The notes: generated by a model not told the origin, from the letters alone. Counted from the stretch's first letter, positions 7,406 to 14,879 are shown. The stretch is 19,757 nucleotides of DNA from an uncultured Bacilli bacterium (GCA_934095805.1 CAKOKV010000003.1:1-19757), one strand, 5' to 3'. Numbers and translations are program-made.

Positions 7406-9021
7406 TATTTACCCACTCTTTGTATTTTCAATGTTTTATAATTATTACTTTTCTTTTGTATTTTTCTAACATATGGTTTAAACATTTTCTTAACATGATA
7501 ATTTATTATACTAGTAATATCAAACTTCTCACCATAACTATATCCAAAATGATTAGTAATTGGTCTTACATATACACTTTCAATAATACCAGTTCTTTCA
7601 TTATAACTATATACAAGTTCGTAACCTTGATATTCATATAAAATACCATCTACATTTTCACCATCACTAATATATCTAAATACAGGTTTACCATAGCTAA
7701 CAAATTCATTTAATGATAGCATATCATTATCTTTAGACATCTCCTCAGATGAAGACATAACCACATTAGAATCTTCATCAACAGATAAAAACTCATCATT
7801 AGAAGATTTTAATACAAAAGGATCATTCTCTAATCTATCATTTGCTTTAATATAAACAGAAAAACTTTGATTATCAAGTAAAGATAAAATCATTTTATCC
7901 TTAACAGGATCAGTAAAAGTAATATTTTCAAGAATAGAGATATCTTCTAAACTATATTTACCATCAAGAGCCATTTTAATTAAATTATCACATTTATCAG
8001 TCATCTTTCTTACATAATTTAAATCAGCAGACTTAAGATTAGTTTTACATCTTATACTAGCCATACTTGATTTTAATTTTAAATAATTTTGTATCTTTTT
8101 AATCGCAACTATTTCATCTTGTTTACTGTATACAGAATTTATAATTTTATCCCTAACAGTATCAAAATTACCAATAAATATGGAATCATTTAATTTAGAT
8201 AATAATTTACATTTTAAAGTACCATTATCAGTATAACTACCAGGTAACTTACTAATTAATTTTTTTATTTTAAAATATTCAAGATTAACACTTTCAAAAT
8301 ACTTTTGTACACTTCTTAAATAAGATACAAAACAATTAACAGTATCTTCTTCTAAAACTGCAGATAATTTATAATTATGAAGTCTATCTTTAACATCATC
8401 AATAACATTATCTAAATAAGGTGATGATAAAACTGAATCAAATGGTGAAAAATATGTATATAAGATACCATTTATTCTATTTTCAACTGTATGGTCATAA
8501 GATAATTGTAATCCATTTAAACTAGCAATAAATTCATCACAAGAACAATCATAATTAAGCTTATTAAAATAATTACTAGGAATTCTATTTCTAACTCTAA
8601 AATCAGTTTCATATTTTTGATAACAATCATAAACAGAAGTATTAAATACTTTAATCATCTTATCTAGTTCACTATCATCATTACATCTATCTATAAAAAC
8701 AACACTTGAAAAAATATCAACTATTTGTCTTTTTAAAGTTGAATCCTTACAATTCTCAAATCTACTTTTCATTTCACTTAAAACAGTACTTTTTCTATTA
8801 ATAAAATCAGTATTATCCAAACTAGATTTTAATACAGCATAAGCTTCATTTAATAATGTTGCTTTTTTGTTATAAAATTCTATACTTTTTTCATCTTCAG
8901 ATATGTGCATATCAGGATGACATTCCTTAATTAATTTTCTATATTTAGATGTTAATTCTTCCATAGTAAAAGGTTTATTAAGATCCATTTTTAACATCAA
9001 TCTTGCTTGTTTATTTGTCAT
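7405..9021 (-). CDS. J-domain (DnaJ-like) protein, first gene of the repeat-protein operon
   Basis: 538 residues. The N-terminus is a J domain: helix II in EELTSKYRKLIKEC, the diagnostic HPD at residues 35-37, then FYNKKATLLNEAYAVLKS as helix III. J domains stimulate Hsp70 (DnaK) ATPase and deliver clients. The remaining 460 residues lack the Gly/Phe region and zinc fingers of true DnaJ. They are of unrecognised type, mostly helical, and end in a strongly basic tail (KPYVRKIQKKSNNYKTLKIQRVGK). I chose ATG 9021 because GGGGGA (9031-9036) lies 9 bases upstream; the TTG at 9030 would touch that SD. A strong promoter lies just upstream, and the stop overlaps the next start. It is probably a specialised co-chaperone for, or with, the solenoid proteins (inference). 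Confidence 0.85.
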   Translation of the reverse strand: MTNKQARLMLKMDLNKPFTMEELTSKYRKLIKECHPDMHISEDEKSIEFYNKKATLLNEAYAVLKSSLDNTDFINRKSTVLSEMKSRFENCKDSTLKRQIVDIFSSVVFIDRCNDDSELDKMIKVFNTSVYDCYQKYETDFRVRNRIPSNYFNKLNYDCSCDEFIASLNGLQLSYDHTVENRINGILYTYFSPFDSVLSSPYLDNVIDDVKDRLHNYKLSAVLEEDTVNCFVSYLRSVQKYFESVNLEYFKIKKLISKLPGSYTDNGTLKCKLLSKLNDSIFIGNFDTVRDKIINSVYSKQDEIVAIKKIQNYLKLKSSMASIRCKTNLKSADLNYVRKMTDKCDNLIKMALDGKYSLEDISILENITFTDPVKDKMILSLLDNQSFSVYIKANDRLENDPFVLKSSNDEFLSVDEDSNVVMSSSEEMSKDNDMLSLNEFVSYGKPVFRYISDGENVDGILYEYQGYELVYSYNERTGIIESVYVRPITNHFGYSYGEKFDITSIINYHVKKMFKPYVRKIQKKSNNYKTLKIQRVGK

Positions 9022-9051
9022 TATAACCAATCCCCCATATAAACTTAGTAC

Positions 9052-9080
9052 ATTATATCATATTTGATACACAAAGTCAA
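9052..9080 (-). promoter_or_regulatory. Sigma-A promoter of the J-domain/repeat-protein operon
   Basis: TTGACT (9075-9080), a 17-base spacer and a perfect TATAAT (9052-9057) on the minus strand, about 30 bases before the SD/ATG region. This is the best promoter match in the window and should drive genes from 9021 down to 3221. Confidence 0.85.
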
Positions 9081-9085
9081 TTAAA

Positions 9086-9107
9086 AAGAGTATTATCTAA
9101 TACTCTT
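9086..9107 (-). terminator. Intrinsic terminator after the Cys-rich lipoprotein gene
   Basis: Inverted repeat AAGAGTATTA/TAATACTCTT with T-rich sequence following on the minus strand. The lipoprotein stop codon (9093-9095) lies within the hairpin. Confidence 0.75.
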
Positions 9108-9590
9108 AGTCAATGTTTTACCTTTTTCTAATGAAATTATATCATCAATATTACCAGTACATTTAAAATAACAATAACCACTAGAAACAGCAGTTTCAAT
9201 ATCATCAAATTCATCACATAAAATATTATCTTCTATATCTATACAATAACAAATCCATTTATTCTTAGAATTTTTATATCCATTTTCTTCTAAATAAGCT
9301 AAATATTCAAAATTATCATTCATATTAGCAAGATCATTATCAATTATTAAATTTAATCTTTTGGTACTAAGACTATAGTATTTAGTTCTATCAAAAACTA
9401 AATCTCCTTCTTTCTTCTCTTCATATTCAGAAGTAAAGTATCTTTTAACAGTAACATCATCTATAGAACATTCATACAAATGAGAATGATTAGCAGTTTC
9501 ACTACATTTAACTTTTTTAGCACAACCACTCATATTTAATACTGTTAACATTGCCATTAAAAAACAAGTAGCTTTTATTCTATCTTTCAT
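9093..9590 (-). CDS. Cysteine-rich lipoprotein, function unknown
   Basis: 165 residues. A lysine/arginine start, hydrophobic core (ATCFLMAMLTVL) and lipobox MSGC at 20-23 indicate a type II signal peptide, so Cys23 should be lipidated and the protein anchored on the outer face of the membrane. The mature part holds seven further cysteines (29, 41, 114, 116, 125, 140, 144), which is high for this genome and suggests disulfides or metal contacts. HSHLYEC follows the anchor. I recognise no domain. GGGGTG lies 5 bases before the ATG. It has its own weak promoter and terminator. Confidence 0.75.
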   Translation of the reverse strand: MKDRIKATCFLMAMLTVLNMSGCAKKVKCSETANHSHLYECSIDDVTVKRYFTSEYEEKKEGDLVFDRTKYYSLSTKRLNLIIDNDLANMNDNFEYLAYLEENGYKNSKNKWICYCIDIEDNILCDEFDDIETAVSSGYCYFKCTGNIDDIISLEKGKTLTKSIR

Positions 9591-9617
9591 ATTAACACCC
9601 CTAAATCAGTACTGCAT

Positions 9618-9646
9618 ATTATAACATTAAAAAAGAGCTTAGTAAA
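9618..9646 (-). promoter_or_regulatory. Promoter of the Cys-rich lipoprotein gene
   Basis: TTTACT (9641-9646), 17 bases, TATAAT (9618-9623) on the minus strand. The -35 overlaps the stop codon of the upstream GerM-like gene. The -35 match is only 4 of 6. Confidence 0.5.
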
Positions 9647-10130
9647 CAACCAACTCATTTTCAATAGTATTATAAGCTTTAGTAAAATCAACACCATCAA
9701 TACTTAAATATTCATTAATACTTTTACCATTAGCTGTAAAATATATATCATATTCTTTAATATTCTTTCTAATAGTATATGCTAAACTATTTAACATAAA
9801 TAATCTAAGCTCATTATCATCTTTAAAAGTAAAATTTTTACTCTTAACATTACCTAAACCCTTAACAAAATCAGAATTACCTAAAAAATTAACATATAAA
9901 ACATTTTCACTTGGTTCACTAGTTTCTAAATAAAAATTAGCTCCACTCCAAAAAGATAAAGCATTAGCAAGTTTACTTATATTTAAATTCTTATCATATT
10001 CATATTTCATTTCCTTAATTTCACTCTTACTAACAACACCATATATACTAATTACTTTCTCACTACTTTCACAACCACTTAAAGTAAAAATCATAACAAT
10101 TGACATTAATAATAACAATAGTTTTTTCAT
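9639..10130 (-). CDS. Lipoprotein, possibly GerM-like (GerMN fold)
   Basis: 163 residues. The type II signal peptide KKLLLLLMSIVMIFTLSGC has a lipobox Cys at residue 20. The mature region (VLYVNFLGNSDF, then LRLFMLNSLAYTIRKN, then YDIYFTANGKSINEY) resembles the order of elements in GerMN domains of sporulation/germination lipoproteins: a strand with an acidic residue, a helix ending in a Thr motif, then a strand with a Gly-Lys turn. This is a weak memory-based likeness, but the upstream CotE neighbour supports a spore role. I chose ATG 10130 because GGAGG (10136-10140) lies 5 bases before it; the in-frame ATG at 10142 precedes that SD. The gene follows cotE on the same strand with a terminator between. 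A weak 5-bp hairpin with a T-run follows its stop. Confidence 0.7.
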   Translation of the reverse strand: MKKLLLLLMSIVMIFTLSGCESSEKVISIYGVVSKSEIKEMKYEYDKNLNISKLANALSFWSGANFYLETSEPSENVLYVNFLGNSDFVKGLGNVKSKNFTFKDDNELRLFMLNSLAYTIRKNIKEYDIYFTANGKSINEYLSIDGVDFTKAYNTIENELVVY

Positions 10131-10172
10131 ATCTACCTCCATATTTATATTAACACATTTTATAAATTAAAA

Positions 10173-10190
10173 AAACAGTTTTCACTGTTT
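10173..10190 (-). terminator. Intrinsic terminator after cotE
   Basis: A 7-bp stem (AAACAGT/ACTGTTT) carries a GAAA tetraloop on the minus-strand RNA and is followed by a long T-run. The cotE stop (TGA, 10182-10184) lies in the hairpin. Confidence 0.8.
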
Positions 10191-10721
10191 ATTCACTAGA
10201 TAATCTGTATTAACACTTTTATCAATTTCATTATTTATTTCTTCTTCATCAACTATAATATCATAATCATCTTCATTATTAGAAACAGGAATCTTTATCT
10301 TTTCATCTCCTACTATCTCTATACCAAGTTCCTTAGATATTGTATATTTAATAGTTTTATCTTCATTACTAACATCTACACAAGTAGGATTCTTAAGACT
10401 TCTTATTATAATTTCTGATTCATCATTTAGTTCAGTATTCTCTCTTACTTTAACTTTAACCTTTTCTTCATAAAACATCTTTCTACTTACAACATCTGTT
10501 TTAGTATTATTATCATAACTATACCAAATATTTATATCATAACTACCATTTATTTTAATATAATCATTATCTTTTTTACCTCTTAAGTTATGATTAATAA
10601 CCCAACACCCAAGTACATTATTAATATCTTTATCAACAACTATTTCATAATCGTTTTTAAATACCTTTTTACCTTTACCTATAATAGTTTTAGTAACAAT
10701 CTCTTTATAATTATTAAACAT
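10182..10721 (-). CDS. cotE: CotE-like outer spore coat morphogenetic protein
   Basis: 179 residues, close to the length of Bacillus CotE. Diagnostic stretches are EIVTKTIIGKGKK (7-19), VLGCWVINH (36-44) and YDINIWYSYDNNTKTDVV (61-78), followed by KNPTCVDVS, GIEIVGDEKI and an acidic tail (DDYDIIVDEEEINNEIDK). In Bacillus, CotE is made in the mother cell and organises assembly of the outer coat around the forespore. AGGAGG (10727-10732) lies 5 bases before the ATG. A GerM-like lipoprotein gene lies just downstream. I found no convincing mother-cell sigma promoter at a workable distance. Identity is firm from the conserved core. Confidence 0.93.
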   Translation of the reverse strand: MFNNYKEIVTKTIIGKGKKVFKNDYEIVVDKDINNVLGCWVINHNLRGKKDNDYIKINGSYDINIWYSYDNNTKTDVVSRKMFYEEKVKVKVRENTELNDESEIIIRSLKNPTCVDVSNEDKTIKYTISKELGIEIVGDEKIKIPVSNNEDDYDIIVDEEEINNEIDKSVNTDYLVNKQ

Positions 10722-10775
10722 GACATCCTCCTATAATAGAATATGCTATAAAACCACTTTTGATAAAAGAAAAAA

Positions 10776-10795
10776 AGAAAGACATTCGTCCTTCT
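10776..10795 (-). terminator. Intrinsic terminator after the TasA/LRR gene
   Basis: An 8-bp stem (AGAAGGAC/GTCTTTCT, one G-U pair) with a GAAT loop on the minus-strand RNA, then a long T-run. It starts about 10 bases past the stop codon. Confidence 0.8.
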
Positions 10796-10805
10796 TATAA
10801 AATAA

Positions 10806-12812
10806 CTATTCAGCTCCCCAAATAATACAGCCGTTTTCTACATTCTCAGTATTATCTTTTACACAAGTCACATCATCCGCCCAACCCCAATTAGGACTAT
10901 ATGTGCTAAATTCACTACTTTTTGTTTTGCTTTTAATTTTTATTATTTTGAAGTTATTATTTGCAAAAGCAGATTGTTCAATTGATGTTACACTTTTAGG
11001 TATTGTAATACTTGTTATTTGATTATAGTTGAATGCATTAGTTCTTATTGTCGTCACACCTTCTGGTATTGTTACAGTCGTTAATTGATTATTTGCAAAT
11101 GAAGCACCATATATAGTCGTTACATTCTTTGGAATAACAATACTTTTTAACTTATTGTACTGAAAAGCATAAAGTCCTATAAATGTCACACTATCTGGTA
11201 TTGTTACACTCGTTAATTGATTATCTCCGAATGCCGAATATCCTATTTTCGTTATACCTTCTGGTATTATTACACTAGTTAACTTATTACTATGAAATAC
11301 ATTATCTTCTATTGTTGTTATACCATTTGGAATTGTTATACTTGTCAATTGATTATTTCCAAATGCCCAAGCACCAATTGTTGTCACATTATCTGGTATT
11401 GTTACACTCGTTAGTTGGTTAGTTGCAAATGAACCACCAGATATAGTTATTACATTATTTGGAATAACTGGATTTTTATTAGCACCACCATAACTTACAA
11501 TAGTTGTTTCATCTTCACTTCCATCACCATTTCTTTTATATATAAATGCCTGGTTATCTGGCAACTGATTATTATTAAATGCAGATGAGCCTATTGAAGT
11601 TATACTATTTGGTACTATTACACTAGTTAATTGATTTTCTCTAAATGCAGATTGACCTATTGTTGTTACACTATTTGGGATTGTTATACTAGTTAATTGA
11701 TTTTCTCTAAATGCAAAATCTTCTATTGTTGTTACTGTACTTGGTATTATTATTTTTCTTAAATTAAGAGACTCAAATGCACCAGCATAAGATGAACAAC
11801 CTGACATTAATTTTGATATACTTGTAATAACATTTCCATTAACTTCGCTAGGTATTATTAACTCTAATGGACAGTTAACATTGTTATTAGGATTATATTT
11901 TTTTATTTTCCCATCACTTACTGTGAAACAATCATCAGGTGGTGTTATTAAATTAGACATTTCTTCTATTTTACTTGAATCATTTAATACTATTGTTGTT
12001 GTAAATTGAGGTAATGTGATATCTGCATATATTACTTTACTATCTATTACATCTGATTCCTTCTTTTGTTGTATTGATACTCTTCTTGTATCTAATATGT
12101 TTCCACTACTATCTTTTACAAGTACCGTATGTGAACCAGGTTTAATACTATCTATCATTACATAACCTGAGTCATCTGTTACACCTGTTTTTGATTCATT
12201 TTGTAATTCTATTGTTGTATTAGCTATTGGTTCATTATTTATATTTATAACTTGTGCTAACATTGTATACTCGTTATCATTTGTAGTTGTTGTTTCTTCA
12301 ATATTTAATACTCCATTAAATTTTTTACCTTGATTATAATTTTGATCTTTATTAAGTTCTTTAAATGTAAATGTTAATGAAAGAGTTTGTATTTCACCTG
12401 GATATATTATTATATCTCCCATAATTAAATCAGGAGAAGATGGTACTACTTGATTCTCTAAATTTATATATGAACAAGTATCAGTTGATGATTCACAATT
12501 TAAATCAAATACTAATTCATCACTTGTAATTGTATTTGTTAACTCTTTCCATTTTAAATTATAAATTGCATCTAATGTACCAGTATTTTTTACTGTTACT
12601 GTTTTTGTTATTGTCCATCCAGGTTTAATATTCTTAGCAGTTATTTCTGGTCCATCTGTATATTCTAACTTTAATGTTCCTGTTTCTACTACCATATCTT
12701 TTGCATTCTCATTACCACTTACAGCTGTAGTAAAATAAGAATAAGAAAGACCTACTGACATAAAAAATAACATAATAATTCCAGTTATAAATAATATTCT
12801 TTTTTCTTTCAT
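10806..12812 (-). CDS. Secreted protein: TasA/camelysin-type N-terminus, carboxypeptidase-like beta domain, BspA-type LRRs
   Basis: 668 residues. Numbering from the ATG at 12818: a signal peptide at 3-32 (KRILFITGIIMLFFMSVGLS, then YSYFTTAV) leads into a TasA/CalY-like beta domain at about 45-175 (METGTLKL-type start, NIKPGWTITKTVTVKNTG). Residues 185-255 look like a carboxypeptidase-regulatory/Cna-B-type domain (ANTTIELQN, GVTDDSGYVMID, KPGSHTVLVKD). Residues 350-625 are BspA-like LRR_5 repeats of 23 residues (LTSITIPNSVTTIGQSAF). The C-terminus (GCIIWGAE) has no LPXTG and no membrane span. I chose ATG 12812: GAGG (12820-12823) lies 7 bases away, against 1 base for the ATG at 12818. It is probably an extracellular matrix or adhesion protein; TasA homologues are usually processed by SipW, which is not in the window. 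Confidence 0.85.
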   Translation of the reverse strand: MKEKRILFITGIIMLFFMSVGLSYSYFTTAVSGNENAKDMVVETGTLKLEYTDGPEITAKNIKPGWTITKTVTVKNTGTLDAIYNLKWKELTNTITSDELVFDLNCESSTDTCSYINLENQVVPSSPDLIMGDIIIYPGEIQTLSLTFTFKELNKDQNYNQGKKFNGVLNIEETTTTNDNEYTMLAQVININNEPIANTTIELQNESKTGVTDDSGYVMIDSIKPGSHTVLVKDSSGNILDTRRVSIQQKKESDVIDSKVIYADITLPQFTTTIVLNDSSKIEEMSNLITPPDDCFTVSDGKIKKYNPNNNVNCPLELIIPSEVNGNVITSISKLMSGCSSYAGAFESLNLRKIIIPSTVTTIEDFAFRENQLTSITIPNSVTTIGQSAFRENQLTSVIVPNSITSIGSSAFNNNQLPDNQAFIYKRNGDGSEDETTIVSYGGANKNPVIPNNVITISGGSFATNQLTSVTIPDNVTTIGAWAFGNNQLTSITIPNGITTIEDNVFHSNKLTSVIIPEGITKIGYSAFGDNQLTSVTIPDSVTFIGLYAFQYNKLKSIVIPKNVTTIYGASFANNQLTTVTIPEGVTTIRTNAFNYNQITSITIPKSVTSIEQSAFANNNFKIIKIKSKTKSSEFSTYSPNWGWADDVTCVKDNTENVENGCIIWGAE
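10944..11771 (-). repeat. BspA-like LRR array, 69-bp (23-residue) units
   Basis: About eleven units built on 'AF..NQLTSvtIP.sVTtIg.s', regular except for one ~33-residue insertion at residues 419-451. Some units share long near-identical DNA, for example GGTATTGTTACACTCGTTA at about 11197 and 11397. Confidence 0.85.
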
Positions 12813-12849
12813 ATACATTCCTCTATTCTGTTAAAATTATACAATAAAA

Positions 12850-12871
12850 AAGATACTATTTCTAGTACCTT
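12850..12871 (-). terminator. Intrinsic terminator after the ABC exporter gene
   Basis: A 9-bp stem (AAGGTACTA/TAGTATCTT, one G-U pair) with a GAAA tetraloop on the minus-strand RNA, then TTTTATTG. It starts 4 bases after the stop codon. Confidence 0.8.
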
Positions 12872-12874
12872 ATA

Positions 12875-14605
12875 TTATGAATTTAAAGACTCATTTAAAT
12901 ATAGATTTTTATAAAATTCACATGTTTTTAATAATTCATTATGTTTACCTGTAGCTATAACTTTACCATGATCTACAACATGTATAATATCAGCATCCAT
13001 AATAGTGGAAAGTCTATGAGCAACTATTATGACTGTATGATCATTTACTAAATCATCTATTGTTTTCTTAATATAATTTTGACTATTATTATCAAGAGCA
13101 GAAGTAGCTTCATCAAATAATATTATCTTACTATTTCTTGATAAAGTTCTCGCAATAGATAATCTTTGTTTTTGACCACCTGATAAATTAACTCCACCTT
13201 CTCCTAAAACAGTATCATAACCTTTAGGAAGTGACATTATATAATCATCTAAGTATGCCATTTTGCAATACTTTCGAATCTCATCTAAAGTAAGATTCTC
13301 ATCTACAATAAGGAAATTCTCTTTTATTGTTCTATTAAATATAAAAGGCTCTTGTCTTATTATAGATATATTTTTTCTAAGTTCACTTTCTTTTAAATCT
13401 TTAATGTTAACATTATCAATAAATATCTTTCCTTTATTTACATCAAATATTCTAGTTAATAAGTTAAATAATGTACTTTTGCCTTGACCAGAAGCACCTA
13501 CAATAGCTATCTTTGTATTTGGCTCAACTTTTAAATTAAAGTTGTTAAGTGTATCTTCTTCATCAGGATAAGCAAATGATACATTCTTAAATTCAATTAC
13601 CCCTTTAACATTTTCTAATTCTTTACATCCGAACTTTTCATCTTCAAAAAGTCTATTTTCTAAAATATCATTTACTCTTGAAACAGATACTTTTACTTTT
13701 TGATATGTTTGAGTTAACTCATTAATATCTTCTATTAAATAAGTAAATCTATAAATGTAGTATGTCATAGAAACTAAAAATGATAATGAAATTTGTTTAT
13801 AATATAGTAATACCATACTAGTAGCTATAACACCACATTCAAGAACTGATTTTAAAAATCTTGTACCTATATCAAAATTCTTCTTAGTATCAATTTCATA
13901 TGCTGACTTATTAAATATTCTTTTTACAATTTCAATTGCATTATTAACTAAATTATTCTTAACACCTAATGTTTTAATCTCTCTTATACCTCTAATTGAT
14001 TCATTTGTTAAAGATATAAACTTATCTTGTTCCTTTTTCCTATCTTTATGTATTTTTTCTAATATTGGATTATACTTTTTTATTATTAAATATAATATAA
14101 CTATACAAACTATTATTTCTAATCCTATAATCCAAGAATTTATAAATATGTATATTAATACAACAAATGATGTAACTAAAACAGTTACCATATTTAATAA
14201 TCTTAAAAATACAAAACTTAATGTATTAGCATCATTTGTTATACGATTAATTATCTCACCAGAAGACATTTTTTCGAATGCTACTGCTGGTAAGTTAAGA
14301 GCTTTTTGATATGTATAAAACTCTAATTTTCTTGTAAGTACACTCTCTAATTTAGATAATATTGATTTAGCTTTTAAATAAAGTATACCATCTGTAGTAA
14401 TCTCTAATAGAAAATATATACCAATATATATAAGTGCATATTTAATATTCATCTCTGTAATACACTCAATACTTTTACCATTTAAATAACCAGTAAATAT
14501 CTCACAAAAACCACATATAACAACTATTACACTTGCTAAGATAAGTTTACCCTTTTCATCTTTCATTAACTTAATTAGAGGCTTAAATTCTTTTAAATCT
14601 TTCAT
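12875..14605 (-). CDS. ABC exporter, fused permease and ATPase
   Basis: 576 residues, the usual length of a half-size (homodimeric) type IV ABC exporter. The membrane domain holds about six hydrophobic spans between residues 20 and 290, with the coupling-helix phrase MSSGEIINRITND at 113-125. The ATPase domain has Walker A GASGQGKS (370-377), a Q-loop in RQEPFIF, signature LSGGQ (474-478), Walker B IILFDE (494-499) and switch His530 in AHRLST. There is no N-terminal C39 peptidase, so it cannot by itself cleave a double-glycine leader. GGGAGG (14612-14617) is 6 bases from the ATG and touches the T-run of a terminator hairpin. The gene lies directly downstream of a 30-codon peptide gene under one promoter. 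That peptide is the obvious candidate cargo or sensor; a general drug exporter is the alternative. Confidence 0.92.
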   Translation of the reverse strand: MKDLKEFKPLIKLMKDEKGKLILASVIVVICGFCEIFTGYLNGKSIECITEMNIKYALIYIGIYFLLEITTDGILYLKAKSILSKLESVLTRKLEFYTYQKALNLPAVAFEKMSSGEIINRITNDANTLSFVFLRLLNMVTVLVTSFVVLIYIFINSWIIGLEIIVCIVILYLIIKKYNPILEKIHKDRKKEQDKFISLTNESIRGIREIKTLGVKNNLVNNAIEIVKRIFNKSAYEIDTKKNFDIGTRFLKSVLECGVIATSMVLLYYKQISLSFLVSMTYYIYRFTYLIEDINELTQTYQKVKVSVSRVNDILENRLFEDEKFGCKELENVKGVIEFKNVSFAYPDEEDTLNNFNLKVEPNTKIAIVGASGQGKSTLFNLLTRIFDVNKGKIFIDNVNIKDLKESELRKNISIIRQEPFIFNRTIKENFLIVDENLTLDEIRKYCKMAYLDDYIMSLPKGYDTVLGEGGVNLSGGQKQRLSIARTLSRNSKIILFDEATSALDNNSQNYIKKTIDDLVNDHTVIIVAHRLSTIMDADIIHVVDHGKVIATGKHNELLKTCEFYKNLYLNESLNS

Positions 14606-14623
14606 TTCTTGCCTCCCAAAAAA

Positions 14624-14647
14624 AGACTACTCAAATAAGAGTAGTCT
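14624..14647 (-). terminator. Terminator/attenuator between the peptide gene and the ABC exporter
   Basis: A perfect 9-bp stem (AGACTACTC/GAGTAGTCT on the minus strand) with a 6-base loop and a T-run (14618-14623) that directly abuts the exporter SD GGGAGG. It lies 20 bases after the peptide stop codon. Partial termination here would set a high peptide-to-exporter ratio; conditional termination would make it an attenuator. Confidence 0.75.
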
Positions 14648-14667
14648 AACTAATTAAATATTAACCG

Positions 14668-14760
14668 TTATAAAGTTTGTGGAAAACATTGAAGATTCCC
14701 ACTTCCTTTATTAAAACTCTTATCATTAAAAACATATAAATTTAAATTTAAAATCTTCAT
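14668..14760 (-). CDS. 30-residue peptide, candidate exported peptide or regulatory leader
   Basis: The peptide begins MKILNLNLYVF, has a polar middle (NDKSFNKGSG) and ends NLQCFPQTL with a single Cys at residue 25. Support for a real gene: AAAGGAG (14769-14775) 8 bases upstream of an ATG, with a second GGAG closer; a TTGACT-N17-TATATT promoter before it; and a terminator hairpin after it. It has no obvious signal peptide and no canonical GG/GA cleavage motif, though GSG precedes the C-terminal part. The downstream gene is an ABC exporter. I do not recognise the family. It could be a secreted signal or bacteriocin-like peptide, or a leader peptide whose translation controls the exporter. Confidence 0.6.
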   Translation of the reverse strand: MKILNLNLYVFNDKSFNKGSGNLQCFPQTL

Positions 14761-14793
14761 TTTCTCCACTCCTTTCTCTTTAAATTCAACAAG

Positions 14794-14822
14794 AATATAT
14801 CACAAATTTTTCACAAAGTCAA
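14794..14822 (-). promoter_or_regulatory. Promoter of the peptide/exporter operon with direct repeats in the spacer
   Basis: TTGACT (14817-14822), 17 bases, TATATT (14794-14799) on the minus strand. The spacer consists of two direct copies of TTTGTGA (plus-strand TCACAAA at 14800-14806 and 14811-14817), 11 bases apart, about one helical turn, a common operator spacing. Confidence 0.7.
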
Positions 14823-14879
14823 ATATACATTTCAAATAAGAAGAAGTTTATGTTATTATTATGATAAGGAAGTGATAAA

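Noticed and set aside
7345..7641. Plus-strand open frame of 98 codons
   Set aside because: It is antisense across the start of the 19-repeat gene and the end of the J-domain gene, with low-complexity composition.
10737..10745. CATATTCTA before cotE, matching a SigK-type -10 (CATANNNTA)
   Set aside because: It ends only 4 bases from the AGGAGG, so the transcript would start inside the SD; no matching -35 was clear.
13263..13487. Plus-strand open frame of 74 codons
   Set aside because: It is antisense to the ABC exporter ATPase domain and has no SD.
14668..14760. AgrD-type autoinducer precursor
   Set aside because: There is no AgrB-like protease nearby, no amphipathic leader plus acidic tail, and the Cys is followed by five residues, not the usual four of the AIP ring.
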